Source of the DNA: Micromussa lordhowensis
Taxonomy: Eukaryota; Cnidaria; Anthozoa; Scleractinia; Lobophylliidae
DNA length: 64,000 nucleotides
Assembly: GCA_964020085.1 (NCBI GenBank)
Contig: OZ026601.1
Coordinates: 9,016,335 to 9,080,334 of the forward strand
Direction of reading: 5' to 3'
The notes below the pieces were generated by a model, which was not told the DNA's origin, made no database searches, and saw only the letters and a list, made by a program, of their open reading frames with translations. This document shows positions 10,798-21,499 of this stretch, piece after piece; within the stretch, counting starts at the first letter, position 1; each line of letters starts with the position of its first letter. The position numbers and the translations under genes were made by a program.

Positions 10798-11080
10798 TGA
10801 CGTCACACCCAAATATGGAAAGCAGAAGTCACTCGCGCAAAATTTGAGATACGCGGCTCTATGATGCTGCCACCTCAGAAACCTCGTCTTCGGAAACGTG
10901 CCGTGTTGTCGACAGATCATCGTCATGAATAAGTGATGAGTAAGAATATGAGCATGAATGTATGAATACTCAATGACCCCAGGATTCAGGGTACACACTT
11001 AGAGTGGCGTGAAGTTGTCATGTTTGGATTCGGCTGCTTCCTTCGCAATACAATAGACCAAATGTGTGGATCGGACGGCT
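10798..11080. repeat. Dispersed repeat, paralogous to 56927-57208
   Basis: Both copies run from TGACGTCACACCCAAATATG to ATCGGACGGCT with few differences. The minus-strand open frame across both copies is conserved only as a consequence of the duplication; no domain is recognised. Confidence 0.8.
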
Positions 11081-11121
11081 TGCATCTGTGAAAAGCGATA
11101 AACGTGGTTCCCCTTTAATGT

Positions 11122-11494
11122 GGTTCCCTTTTACTTTATGTAAACACTTCGCAACTACTTACATGAGGTAAATTCAAAGTTTTAAACAACCGCTATTATA
11201 ATGGGTGCGAAGCGGTCGAAGCTTAATGCTTCGTTCTTCCTCTATCACTTAATGAAACAACTACGCAGCTGAAAAAATCAATAAAGCTGTTGGAAAAGGA
11301 ATTTCAAAGGCCTCAAAGACTCGGTATGTGGTTCGTAACGAATAACATCGATTCGCATTTCATCGAGTGGGAACTTATATAAAATATTAGGGTGCAGACT
11401 GCGCAGTACGGATTGGAAATGATCTTTAATTCCCTAAACTAAATTAGACAGCTTGAAGTGACATAAGAAGAAAAGTTAAAAGCACATTTTAATT
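11122..11494. repeat. Dispersed repeat with TTAA empty site
   Basis: Paralogous to 58892-59022 joined to 60890-61170. At 11223-11226 it carries a single TTAA, in the context GTCGAAGCTTAATGCTTCG, where the paralogue holds a 1.87-kb insertion. Its right end stops 3 bp from the Death-domain exon. Confidence 0.85.
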
Positions 11495-11496
11495 AC

Positions 11497-11772
11497 CTTT
11501 GATGTAACAATACTTCTCTACCAAGTCTTGGCGCTGAACAAGTTTATGTTGTAATGCGTCACACAATGCCTGGTAGTCGGCAGCAGCTCCTTTGTTTTGT
11601 TTCCAGTGCATTAACGTGTCGTATGCCTTTTCAGACAGTAGGGCATGAGCGTTATCTATTTCTCTTAGCTTTGCTTCACTGATATTTAGACGACGCCCAA
11701 GCTTTAACCAAATGTCTGCAATGTCACTACCCAACGTTTCTAATTCCTCATCTGTGGGTGTCCCTCGTTTTA
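11497..11772 (-). CDS. Death-domain exon of a CARD-Death adaptor (RAIDD/CRADD-like)
   Basis: Minus-strand exon with acceptor TTATCTTTGTAG at 11773 and donor G|GTAATT at 11496. It codes about 92 residues: T-P-T-D-E-E-L-E-T-L, then GSDIADIWLKLGRRLNISE, AKLREIDNAHALLSEKAYD, TLMHWKQNKGA and DALQHKLVQRQDLVEKY. W-x-x-L-G-x-x-L-x-I and the L-M-x-W-K block are Death-domain signatures (helices 1-2 and 4-5). Death domains pair with other Death domains in apoptosis and innate-immune signalling scaffolds. The exon starts in phase 1, which fits the phase-1 end of the CARD exon at 15189, so the two can be joined in frame. The phase-1 donor implies at least one more exon to the left. A longer receptor-type protein is also possible. 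Confidence 0.75.
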
Positions 11773-11883
11773 CTACAAAGATAAATAATTCAGTAGAAGT
11801 AATTTTTTGCTATCGCTGTTGCTCACAATTCTTTAGAATAAAGAAAACTCTTTCACAGCCACCGCAGTTAGTTTTAGTATATA

Positions 11884-12239
11884 ATAATAATAGTATTGGC
11901 AGTAGTGACAGTAGAGGCAGTAGTAGCGGTGGCAGTGGCGGTGGCAGTGGCGGTGGCAGTGGCGGTGGCAGTGGCGGTGGCAGTGGCAGTGGCGGTGGCA
12001 GTGGCGGTGGCAGTGGCGGTGGCAGTGGCGGTGGCAGTGGCAGTGGCAGTGGCAGTGGCAGTGGCAGTGGCAGTGGCAGTGGCAGTGGCAGTGGCAGTGG
12101 CAGTGGCAGTGGCAGTGGCAGTGGCAGTGGCAGTGGCAGTGGCAGTGGCAGTGGCAGTGGCAGTGGCAGTGGCAGTAGCAGTATCAGTAGTGACAGTAGA
12201 GGCAGTAGTGGCGGTGGCGGTGGCGGTGGCGGTGGCGGC

Positions 12240-12270
<31 letters not shown>

Positions 12271-12635
12271 GCAGTGGCAGTGGCAGTAGCAGTATCAGTA
12301 GTGACAGTAGAGGCAGTAGTGGCGGTGGTAGTGGCAGTGGCAGTGGTAGAGGTAGTGGTAGTGGTAGTGGTAGTGGTAGTGGTAGTGGTAGTGGTAGTGG
12401 TAGTGGTAGTGGTAGTGGTAGTGGTAGTGGTAGTGGTAATGGTAGTGGTAGTGGTAGTGGTAGTGGTAGTGGTAGTGGTAGTGGTAGTGGTAGTGGTAGT
12501 GGTAGTGGTAGTGGTAGTGGTAGTGGTAGTGGTAGTGGTAGTGGTAGTGGTAGTGGTAGTGGTAGTGGTAGTGGTAGTGGTAGTGGTAGTGGTAGTGGTA
12601 GTGGTAGTGGTAGTGGAAGTGGTAGTAGAAATGGC
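11884..12635. repeat. 0.75-kb hexanucleotide satellite (GGCAGT)n / (GGTAGT)n
   Basis: Three blocks: GGCAGT-type with GGTGGCAGT interruptions, then pure GGCAGT, then a GGCGGT/GGCGGC core, then a long GGTAGT run. A short module AGTAGCAGTATCAGTAGTGA is repeated between blocks. It lies in the intron, 112 bp from the Death-domain exon. All four long frames across it (Gly-Ser, Pro-Leu, Thr, Val-Ala) are simple-repeat artefacts. Confidence 0.95.
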
Positions 12636-12639
12636 TTTA

Positions 12640-15002
12640 TTTGCATGACCGTAAGATTTACAGTATTGCAAAAGCTTAAATTTCTATAACAATATATCAA
12701 TAATTCTAAGTTAAATTATCTTCATTCGATAATAATCTTTAGTATACGGCTAGCTTCGTGAGAGGGCAAGATGAAGCAAATCCTGCCATGTAATAAATTC
12801 TTTATCGACCAAGCTTTTTCGGTCATGATGGCTGGATATTGGCCTCGTTCTTTTCTTGCGAGCGGTTAATGGACCTCGGTGGCGGTGGCGGTGGCGATAC
12901 AAACGACAACAATGAACACAAGAAAGATTTCAGCTGGCAATCCTGACATAGCAACGATTAAACGTATTGAGATGTTTCTTCCTGTTGTCTGTCCTTTTGT
13001 GCTTTTGTGGGCTGGTTTTGTCCTAACACGCTATTTCCTCGTTGATTACATTCGGCGGCGCCATATAGACACCACCTCTTGCGTCTTTCCTCGACCATCT
13101 CGTTTGAACGCTATTAATTGAAGAAAATCTGACCCGCCATCCCCGCACTGCTAGGCAGTCTTTCTGATCTGATCCAAAACCAAGGAGAAACCGTTAAATC
13201 GACATTGTGAACTCCTGTCGACTGACCTTTCAATTTGTAACGCGTCACGCCTTCCGAAAACGAGAGATCAATTCTATATAAGCAAGGGGTTTGCAGAAGT
13301 CCCAAAATTAAATTTAGGGTAAAGCACTATGTTCTAAACAACAACTATAAAGAACAGCGAGATCCAAGATCAAGATCCATTTTGTTTTTCCGAGGCCCAA
13401 GCCTAAGAACTAGGCAAAGATTTTCCTGGACGAGTTCTTCCATCCACGCTCCGTATTATTTTGGTTATCTTTTAACCATCTCGCTTAAGTATAACTACCC
13501 CTGATAAATTACTTTTCGAAACACTTTCCACCAAATTGGATGATGATTAATTCATATTGCATTGATTGTTATCGTTCTGATGTGTTCAGTGCGGTGATAT
13601 AAGTTCTGTCAAATTACTTCCATTTCTTTCGGGTAAATACATTCCAGCTTTTTAAGATGTAGTCATGTAAGAAAACCTGTAGCATCCATGTATAAAACTT
13701 CGCTACTAAGTTGAAAAAATACATCTTAATTTATTAAATGTACCTTTGCTATATGCAAGTCTTCTTCGAAGGTTTGCACTGTTTTCTCGTTCACTTCTGA
13801 GTTCAGATCTCAATTCTTTGTTTTCTGCAGTAAAAGAAGAGTAGTAAAACCCATTAATGTTGTGACGTATATAATAAAATAAACGAGTGATTTAAAATAT
13901 TGATTTAGAAACAATGCCAATGACTGAACAGGCTGCAAGACAAGGAGTCCACAAGGACACATTGAATACGGCCCTTAATGGAGCTGCGTCACGGTTAAAC
14001 GGTTTGAAAAGTTTAGCCTAAATTTTTCAATTTTGTTGATTGTAATCCGTGTCAATCTTCTCCATCCTTAACCATCCTTGTTCCTTTATGATTTATTATT
14101 ATTATCTCTTTAGTGTTTTTCTATCTTTGTAAAGTATTATTTTCGGGTTTCCTTGAATTTAGAGTTAGTTTTGTCGATGGTAGAAATAACTCAAAATACC
14201 GTGACGTAGCTCCATTAAGCAATTCGTACCTAGGCAAGTTCCAAGCTAACTGTTCAAAACTGATGATGAAAACAACAATTGTTCACAACTAAACGATCCT
14301 AATTGATACCTCTAACCATTGCTGTATATGGTTTTAGGATTCAATGCACCTTCAAAAAGTAACAAACTAAATAATAACTAATGCAGCAACTAGCATTTTA
14401 TTTTGTAGGGGACTTTATGGACTTTATGGGGATTCCGATATTTGACTACCCGTGCTAAGACGGCTTTTCAATCGGGAAGTACATTCGCAGTATAACAAAA
14501 GGCTTTTTTGACTTGAACGTCTTGCCCTGCAAAGCTATCCAATAAACAACGAAAGATGGACATATTTTAAAGACTGGGAGGCAAAATTGCTATGGACAAT
14601 GCCCTATCCACGGGCTGAGCTGTAAAGGAGGCAGAAAAAAGTTGCCAAATTAACCACCAACAAGTGCTCGAGGAGGGATTAAGTTCCAAAACATTTCCAG
14701 GTAGGTAGAAGCAAATAGGGATCGACTGATCATGCGAAAGAAAAAAAAACTTGACAACCCGCAAGACCTCTTGTACATTGGGCAAAAGGGAACTGGGCAG
14801 GCCACTTGTCAAATGAAGGAGATTCATAGCAGAAGAAATTCAGAGAATTTAGGTTGACGTAATATTCTCCGCTGGGAGATGAAGGCACAAGAGATTTACT
14901 CACTAGGCTAGGTTTGAATAAATAGGAAGAAATATCGCCTTTATAGAGAAGAAAATAGGGAACAGGAGTTCTAAAAAGAGGTCCTTACTGGGATCTGCGA
15001 GA
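12640..15002. other. Intron of the CARD-Death gene, no exon seen
   Basis: AT-rich sequence between the satellite and the SINE. No in-phase open exon with good splice sites was recognised. Confidence 0.45.
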
Positions 15003-15004
15003 AC

Positions 15005-15150
15005 ATTTCACTCAAGACAGGGGAGCAGGGATGGCGCAGTGGTGGCGCAGTATTGCCTGGGTTCGATGCCGACCCGGTGCCATATGTGGGTTGAGTGTGT
15101 TGCTGGTTCTCGCAGTTCTTCGATGAATATCCAATACAGTGCCATTCACC
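15005..15150 (+). repeat. tRNA-derived SINE, rearranged head
   Basis: GGGATGGCGCAGTGGTGGCG (A-box-like TGGCGCAGTGG) is followed, after a shortened middle, by CCTGGGTTCGATGCC (B-box GGTTCGANNCC) and CATATGTGGGTTGAGTGTG. That order is typical of tRNA-derived SINEs; the anticodon region appears deleted. It lies in the intron just left of the CARD exon. Confidence 0.65.
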
Positions 15151-15188
15151 CCTACCTAGGAGAATTTCCGTCGCTGAGATTCACTTAC

Positions 15189-15459
15189 CGGCTTCTACAA
15201 TTGTTCTTGCAAGATTTGGATGTACAATCTCAATTGCTTTCTTAAAGATATCATAAGCTCTTGCACCTTTTCCTGTTAGCATTTCTAACAATGTTTCACA
15301 TTTCTCTTGTCGAGTCGAGTCCTTCGACTTAATTTTATTTTCATCTTTTATCGTAAACAGTAGTGGATCTTCCATCTTCAGTAAAACTTTTTCTGGCTCC
15401 ATGTCGTTCACGAACGTTTCTTTGCACCTCCTCAAGATGTTTCTATGTTCTTCGTCCAT
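15189..15459 (-). CDS. CARD exon, first coding exon of a CARD-Death adaptor (RAIDD/CRADD-like)
   Basis: Minus strand, from ATG at 15459 to a perfect GTAAGT donor at 15188. The frame is closed by TAA 16 codons upstream, and this is the first in-frame ATG. It codes about 90 residues forming a six-helix CARD: MDEEHRNILRRCKETFVND, then EPEKVLLKMEDPLLFT, DENKIKSKDSTRQEKCETLL and LTGKGARAYDIFKKAIEIVH. The D-x-I-K-S-x-x-T-R-x-E-K-C-x-x-L-L pattern and the G-x-x-A-Y-x-x-F block are CARD hallmarks. In CRADD a CARD recruits a caspase and the Death domain binds an upstream scaffold (family knowledge). Donor phase 1 matches the Death exon at 11772. The order CARD then Death is the CRADD order; NLR- or kinase-type CARD proteins remain alternatives. 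Confidence 0.78.
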
Positions 15460-15661
15460 TGGCTCGACATCTATCTGTTCCAGTTGCCATTTTGTCTTCC
15501 GATTTTACTGAGCCTGTGGTAAGAAGAAATGCATTATCAAAATTAGACTGAAGACCTGTACAGGCTCTGTTACACTAGCAAAGGCTTTGTCTACCGATCT
15601 GTGGCAATACAGACAACTCTCTCGTAAGCGGGCACTCCAAGGAATTGGAAAAAGTGTCCGT

Positions 15662-15724
15662 TAGAAGAGCTGTCGGCTTGCGAAAATTATTCCGCATAAT
15701 TTTCGTAAGCCGACAGCTCTTCTA
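15662..15724. repeat. Perfect-arm hairpin
   Basis: Arms TAGAAGAGCTGTCGGCTT and complement. A related hairpin (AGAGCTGTCCGCTTACGAGA) lies at 16563-16633, and 15615-16635 may be one element bounded by CTCTCGTAAGCGG motifs. The AT-rich stretch between has no gene. Confidence 0.7.
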
Positions 15725-16562
15725 ACATAAAAGGGGGAAAAGGTAAAAAAGGGGAATAAAAAATATCCGTAAGGATGGGGGTGTTGGGGTTTTCGGTTTG
15801 CGAATTCGGCCAATTTTAGGTTCGGTTTTTCAGTTTTCGCACTTAAAAACTGCGGTTTTTGGGTTTTCTCCGATTTAGTCTTTGGTTTTCGGTTTTTATC
15901 AACAATAATGGGAATTTTTCAGATTTCTTTGTCCAATGCATTTTACAGTTTTTCTGGTTTTGGCAAGGAAGTTACACCCTGCAGTCGTGCTAAAACTGTA
16001 ATTTCGAGGTACCTTCGGCTTCTACCCAGACTTTCTTTTGCATTCACTCGCTCCGTTCACGTGGAATAACAGCAAAGGAGAGACTGTTCGTTTGGTTGTG
16101 AACTAAAGTAGTTTGGTTGTAAAATACGGCTGCCATTATGCCTACACAAATGAAAATTCTGACAATGGCAATCAAAAAGCAATTTCAAAATGTACGTTGT
16201 CAGTTTCTTTTACTTTAAACAAAAATTACCTAAAATCATTTTATCGCGCAACTTTTTCTAGTTTTACATTGCTATAGGTCTGTGGAGCCGATTTACAAAT
16301 AAATATGCAAATATTTAGACTACGATGAGATCTGCACTAACGTGGATATACATAGAAAGATTTCAGAAAGGAAAACAGCTTTGGACGTATAAAAATTAAA
16401 TAACAAATAGAAAGATTCTGAAGCCTACTAAAGCTTTGTCAGTGAGGACTTTTATTTCGGTTTTCGGTGTTTGGACGAAATTTATTGCGGGTTTGCAGTT
16501 TTGGGCAATTTTTTGAGCGGTCTTTCGGGTTTCTAATAGGTCCCTATGACCCCCTCCGTAAG

Positions 16563-16633
16563 TAGAGCTGTCCGCTTACGAGAGTGTCCCTTAACTCTCC
16601 GCTGACGGGCACTCTCGTAAGCGGACAGCTCTA
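16563..16633. repeat. Perfect-arm hairpin, related to 15662-15724
   Basis: Arms TAGAGCTGTCCGCTTACGAG and complement, about 28 bp each, around a 15-bp loop. Confidence 0.75.
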
Positions 16634-16985
16634 CTACACGAACACTGTTTCAAATTCCCCTTTTTTTCAATGCATCCTAAATGATCTTAATTTTGTTAAT
16701 GTGTGGATATGGTGGCAGTAACTACAGCCCAAAGAGATTTCATCGCCGATATCTGTTCTATTTTCCAGAGAAGTAATTGGAATATTAGGACAATGCAAAA
16801 GGTGTAAAATGCAGGCCAGATAGTTTCAGAGCTAGGTGGTCATAGCAAAGGGCCCGAGCCGGTTGCAACGAGAAGCTGAGAACAGTTTGTTTCAACTGAA
16901 CATTTGACATTAGAACTCACTGCAATGTATACTACAGTCAACTCTCTCTTCAAATCTAAAACAAAATCTAACTGCTGGAAACTGT

Positions 16986-16987
<2 letters not shown>

Positions 16988-17047
<60 letters not shown>

Positions 17048-17058
17048 TAATAATAAAA
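16988..17058. repeat. (ATA)n microsatellite
   Basis: About 19 AAT/ATA triplets with one G interruption. The flanks contain no gene. Confidence 0.95.
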
Positions 17059-17356
17059 TTATCGATTCTGATTGGTTCTGCGCGCGTCCATTTGTCACGT
17101 AATCAAACAACAACGTGAAATGACCAAGTTCTGCGTATTTTGGAGAACGAAAACGGCGCAGGATTATTTTTCGTATTTTAATTTGGAATTCAACGGTGGT
17201 ATTACACATTTAGACTGAGTAAGTTTAGAGAGAGATTGGTGCTCTGAACAAAATCTATACAGCTGCGAAATTCGAAAGTAAAATACAAAACTATTTTTTA
17301 CTGGACTTAGGGAGCTTAAGCAAACCACAACGACAAACAAAAGGTTTTCAAGTTGT

Positions 17357-17990
17357 TAAACCTCCCAACTCACTCAAATACGTTTTCCAATTGGAGAAGA
17401 ACTCCCTAAGGCGAACAAGACTCACTAACTCCCTAGGAAAACAACAACTTGAACTTTTGACTCGCACGTGATCAGGCCGTGCACATTGAAACAGCGGCAA
17501 ATTTGTGTGCCAGTCGGCCTGATGTCAAAAAGCCATTGAAGTCGGACGACGTTGCTCACTAGAGAAGGCATTCACTATTCAAGAAAAGGGATTTATAATT
17601 CAAAAACATATCAGATAACAAAGCGAAAATTTGAACATTTTGTGTCTTCAAGCTTTTAATTTGGCGCCAAAAATGCGTCGCCCGAGTTTGGCAACTCGCT
17701 CTTCGATCACTGTCTCCGGGTAGGAAAACAGTAGTGTCATTTACAACAAAATATGCTGTTCCTCGTCAGAGGAAGCCCAGAATTCTCGAGAAAAGCATTA
17801 GGAAAAGCCAAAGCAACTTTTGTATTGTCTTCATTTCTGTTAGCTGCGAAGAAAAAGGCTATTATCGTGTTGTTTGATTAGGAGAGCTCGATTTCGACTG
17901 CCGCTGGCACTGCGGTCACAGCCACTGTAGGCGTCAGGAAAATCATGTTTTCTTTTTTTTTCCCATTTTTGACTCGGAAGGTATAAAAAA
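17357..17990. mobile_element. TIR element family A, copy 2, reversed
   Basis: Begins AAACCTCCCAACTCACTC and ends GACTCGGAAGGTATAAA, with the internal blocks of the 4149-4756 and 29594-30252 copies in reverse order and orientation (CTAACTCCCTAGG, GAACTTTTGACTCGCACGTG, TTTTAATTTGGCGCC). It has no coding capacity. The gap to the hairpin at 18004 repeats the arrangement seen at the other two loci. Confidence 0.65.
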
Positions 17991-18003
17991 ACACTTAGTT
18001 ACT

Positions 18004-18110
18004 GGCCCCTTGGGAAACAGTGAGTTTTGTTTCCTCTCGACCCCCAATGTTCACCTCTGCGAACATAGAGGGTCTCGGGGAAACAAAACTCACTGTTTCC
18101 CAAGGGGCAG
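18004..18110. repeat. Hairpin repeat, GGGAAACAGTGAGTTTTG family, copy 2
   Basis: Arms CCCTTGGGAAACAGTGAGTT and complement around a loop containing CCCCCAATGTTC. It is adjacent to TIR element family A. Confidence 0.7.
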
Positions 18111-18359
18111 GGGGCCAGTCATTAAGGTTCTTAAAAATGAGTAAAGCAATGGCTGTGCACGTGCGTTGTACATCTTTGTACATTTCTTTGCCGTCCTCTG
18201 CAAAACAGCGACGTGAAATGACTAAGTTCTGCGTTTTCTGAAGAACGCGCGAACGACTTTTTGTATTTCCATTCAATTAAAGTTGAACGCTGTCATTGAA
18301 CATTTAACATGAACATGTTCTTTAGAGCCATTGGCGTAATGAATAGATCTAGACACCAA

Positions 18360-18480
18360 TCAGCCTGTTCGTATGAATGGGCCAATCAGCAAGGGTGTTA
18401 GTTCAGCGTTGCAAATGGTCTTCTCCCGACGAGCCGACATTTTGAAATCACCGAGGAGAAGGCCCTGGGGACGAGGTTGA
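18360..18480. repeat. Half-palindrome fragment
   Basis: CCTGGGGACGAGGTTGA at the right end resembles one arm of the palindrome at 18504-18600. No gene is seen. Confidence 0.4.
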
Positions 18481-18503
18481 GAAAGAAGCATAAAGCCTCG
18501 ACC

Positions 18504-18600
18504 AACCTCGTTCCCAGGGTCTACTCCGCTTTCAAGATGGCGGCTGAGGGCGCCCTCAGCCGCCATCTTGAAAGCGGAGTAGACCCTGGGAACGAGGTTG
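18504..18600. mobile_element. Perfect 96-bp palindromic insertion with 10-bp target duplication
   Basis: AACCTCGTTCCCAGGGTCTA runs to its exact complement without mismatch, centred on GGGCGCCC at 18551/18552. The direct repeat AGCCTCGACC lies immediately on both sides (18494-18503 and 18601-18610). There is no spacer loop, so the single strand would fold into one long hairpin. No coding capacity. Confidence 0.85.
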
Positions 18601-18609
18601 AGCCTCGAC

Positions 18610-18770
18610 CGCTTGGCATCCATAATGGCGGTTGTTTTGAAACTTTGAATGTACTTCATGTAAGTAGTTGCGAAATGTTTACATTTTGTAATGACCTTAC
18701 ATGAAGCAAAACAAAAACCGCAAACAAACTCCCGAGCGTGCGCAGTACGGACTGGAAATCATCCATGATG
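18610..18770 (-). repeat. Third copy of the 11.1/58.9-kb repeat (reverse orientation)
   Basis: On the minus strand it matches 11122-11225 and 58892-59018: TTACTTCATG-type block, AAAGTTTCAAAACAACCGCC, AAGCGGTCGAGG. The palindrome at 18504-18600 sits at the same point where the 59-kb copy holds its TTAA element. Confidence 0.7.
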
Positions 18771-18772
18771 AC

Positions 18773-18935
18773 TGGCCCAAGGGAAACAGTGAGTTTTGTT
18801 TCCTCGAGACACTCAACGTTCACCGAGGCGAATTTTTTTATACCTCCCAACTCAAAACTAAACTGCGAAAAAATTATTTGCTTGACGCCTACAGTGGCTG
18901 TGCCCGCAGTATACCATAGAAGTAGGAATAAGCCC
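18773..18935 (+). repeat. Truncated hairpin plus left end of TIR element family A
   Basis: One hairpin arm (CAAGGGAAACAGTGAGTTTT) runs directly into TTTTTATACCTCCCAACTCA and then about 90 bp of family A interior. The rest is missing. Confidence 0.55.
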
Positions 18936-18939
18936 GGGA

Positions 18940-19557
18940 AAATATAAATAACGAGTGGCTGGCTTAAGCTTTCATTGAAAAACAGATCTGCCGACAGCTA
19001 GCGAGCTGCAGCTCTCCACAAGCGGCCTACCCCTTAGGTCTTGTTTTTGCGCAATTAAATTTTTTGCAAACGCAGTTAAAAACAAAGTAGTGTTATCGAG
19101 GGATGAGAGAGTTTAAAGCGTTTGTTATGTTCGAATTTCAAATCTAAAAGGCGCTTTTGCTCGTTACTAAACCTTGTTTTTTATACGGAAAATCGTTTTT
19201 ATTTTCTTGTGTCCAGACACCTATTCCTTAAATCTATAGGCTTTCCCATTGTATTAGGTTTAGGCCTATTCCTAATCTTAAATGAAATACACTCTTTTTC
19301 TAACCATAATATTGTTCTTCTCGCCAAGGCTTAATATCTTTATTTTTCTGCCCGTTTAAGGTTGAAAATATTAATACAGCATATTAATTTCTGTTGTCAA
19401 ATTTATTTGGAGTCTATAGGATGGTGTTAAAGTAATTTTAGAGCCAACCTGCAGGCATTAAAGACTTATCGATACAATGCACATAACTTCTTGCAGAAGT
19501 ATGGGAAATACGGCTGCTAGTGCCGTTTTTGCATTGTTTTTACGAATTTTCAACACG

Positions 19558-19589
<32 letters not shown>

Positions 19590-19780
19590 AGGTTGATTCA
19601 GAAAATATTCTTAAAATTTTGCAAATTTCAGCGTCGATGTTCTTATAAAATATATAATGTAGGTGAAGGAGATCATTTTATATTTATTTCATTTTCAGTA
19701 AGAACTTATTTACAAGTAAATGCAGAGGAAAGGATTTGAAGTTATTGCCTCTTTCCTGTCTGGCCTCCTCCGGGATCTCC
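18940..19780. other. No gene seen; distant copy of the 34-kb repeat
   Basis: A block near 19390-19530 (GGAGTCTATAGGATGGTGTT, AACTTCTTGCAGA) resembles the tandem repeat at 34021-34517. Otherwise AT-rich with no supported exon. Confidence 0.4.
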
Positions 19781-19784
19781 TCAC

Positions 19785-19883
19785 CATTAGAGAAGTGAGA
19801 GCTGAGGATGTAAGTACCTCTGGATGGATGTCCATTAAAGTGTTGTGGATAAATTGCCTTTCATTATCATCTTGGCACTGACT
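19785..19883 (-). CDS. Candidate exon of an unknown protein
   Basis: A minus-strand open stretch lies between a pyrimidine-rich acceptor (TTTTTATTGGCCCAG) and a GTGAGG donor. The peptide contains SQCQDDNERQFIHNTLMDI then HPEVLTSSALTSLM. It is isolated, with no partner exons found and no family recognised. Chance is a real alternative. Confidence 0.25.
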
Positions 19884-20598
19884 CTGGGCCAATAAAAACA
19901 ACTTTACAACAGAATCTTACTTACCACATGAAGACAATGGAAATAGATTATCTATGTACTGCTTGTGCTAGTTTACATTGAATAATTCATCTCTTTTATT
20001 TTATTGCATATAACTTTAGTTTTCACAAAATTCATTGTGTACAGAATTAATGCTTGATAGAGATTTTTCTTTGTGAGTTTGTTGCTTTTTTTGTTTTTCT
20101 ACCAGTCAAGTAAGCAGTGAATCTAATACCAGTGTCAACAGTAAATAAACGGAATAACCTTGAGAAAAAAGTTGTGAAACCAGTACTGGCAAAGAGATCT
20201 ACCAAAAATTATAAAAGTTATAACTAAGAAATTCGAAAACGCAACAATCAGGGACAATTTTGGATTTGTTTTTTAGTAAACCTCGGCAGGCAAATATCAT
20301 AATTATCGTAACCTCAGAGTTATAGAAAAGGTTCTTTTTCAAAACGTTTTCTGTCCACACTAAAACGCGAAGCCGGCGTTTACAAATTCCTCCGGTTTAA
20401 AGAGCTTTTTCCGTTTTTGTGACGGACTAGTGTAAACGGAAGGACTAACCGGAAAAATAAATCTCCGTTTTCAAATTTCTCCTGCGTAATTTTGACGGGG
20501 CGAATCTTTTGTTCATCGACGTTTCCGTTGCCCTTGCCGTCGTGGTTTTCTTAAACTCCCTAGTATCAAGTATTTCAACGTGACACTCAGGCTATATA

Positions 20599-20880
20599 GT
20601 AAATTCTCAGCTCCGACTATTGCTTTTCTAACTTTTTGATTGGCTAAAAAGCCAATAGTCGGGGTTTTACGTCATATGGAAAATAGTGCGCCAAGTTTAA
20701 AAATTTTCCGCACGAAGTTTTCAACTTCAGCCCTCTATAATGGCCGAAATAAAAATCGGCGGCAAAACCCGGTTTGAGAATTTACCAAAACAATTATTCC
20801 ATTCGTCTTTGTTGGATATCACTTCATATACAACTCGGGCAAATGGAATAATTGTTATTTATTTCAGTTATGCAGTCAAT
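20599..20880. repeat. MITE-like repeat, copy 1 (also at 45437-45745)
   Basis: Shares TAGTAAATTCTCAGCTCCGA, TTTTACGTCATATGGAAAAT, AGTGCGCCAAGTTTAAA and the end GGAATAATTGTTAT with 45437-45745. It contains the short inverted pair CCGACTATTG / CAATAGTCGG. A 92-codon frame across its right half is not a recognised protein. Confidence 0.65.
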
Positions 20881-21087
20881 AACGTTCTTTACGACCTGCA
20901 CCACCTTTACCTCGGCAGCACTACGCGCTTGCTAAGAAAGAGAGCTAATAAAGCTTACTGGCAGGCTACATACAATGGCGTGACACAACCTATCAGCGAT
21001 TTCCTGCCTCCTGGATAACTTGAATCGATAACCCAAGCAAAAAAAAATTCTCGAAATACAAAAAGTTCCCAAAGAATTACCGCTCAG

Positions 21088-21494
21088 ATAGGCCCTTTGC
21101 AGCTGGGGTCACGTGACCAATTTTTTCCTAGAAAATTTTTATATTATGAGCTATAACTTTAAGAATGCCAGAAATGGAAAGAGCGCATCGAAAATACCAA
21201 ATTGGCCAAGTTTGAGCCCCCTGGAATGAAAAAGTAAGTTTATACGATAGTTTGAATTTTCGGAAAATTTAGAAGTGTTGCTGGAGAGCATCTCCAGCAA
21301 CATTTTCCATACAAATCTTCTTATTCTTTTAAAACTTCAGACAGTCATAAAATCTCATCTTTTAATGATGGGGGCCTCAAATTTGGCCATTTTGATATTC
21401 TCGACATGCTTTTCCATTTCTGGCATTTGTTAAGCTATAGCCCATAATTTTATGAAAAGTAGGTCACGTGATGGCTTAGCTGCAAAGGGCCTAT
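21088..21494. mobile_element. MITE, 407 bp, with inverted ends
   Basis: Ends ATAGGCCCTTTGCAGCT and AGCTGCAAAGGGCCTAT are perfect inverted copies. Inner blocks (GGTCACGTGA, TGCCAGAAATGGAAA, CTCCAGCAACA) are also inverted, so most of the element folds back. The terminal TA would fit a TA target, but this is not proven. Confidence 0.75.
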
Positions 21495-21499
21495 TGTGG

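Noticed and set aside
11712..12700. Long Gly-Ser, Pro-Leu, Thr and Val-Ala open frames on both strands
   Set aside because: All are translations of a hexanucleotide array that happens to lack stops; flanks are intron sequence.
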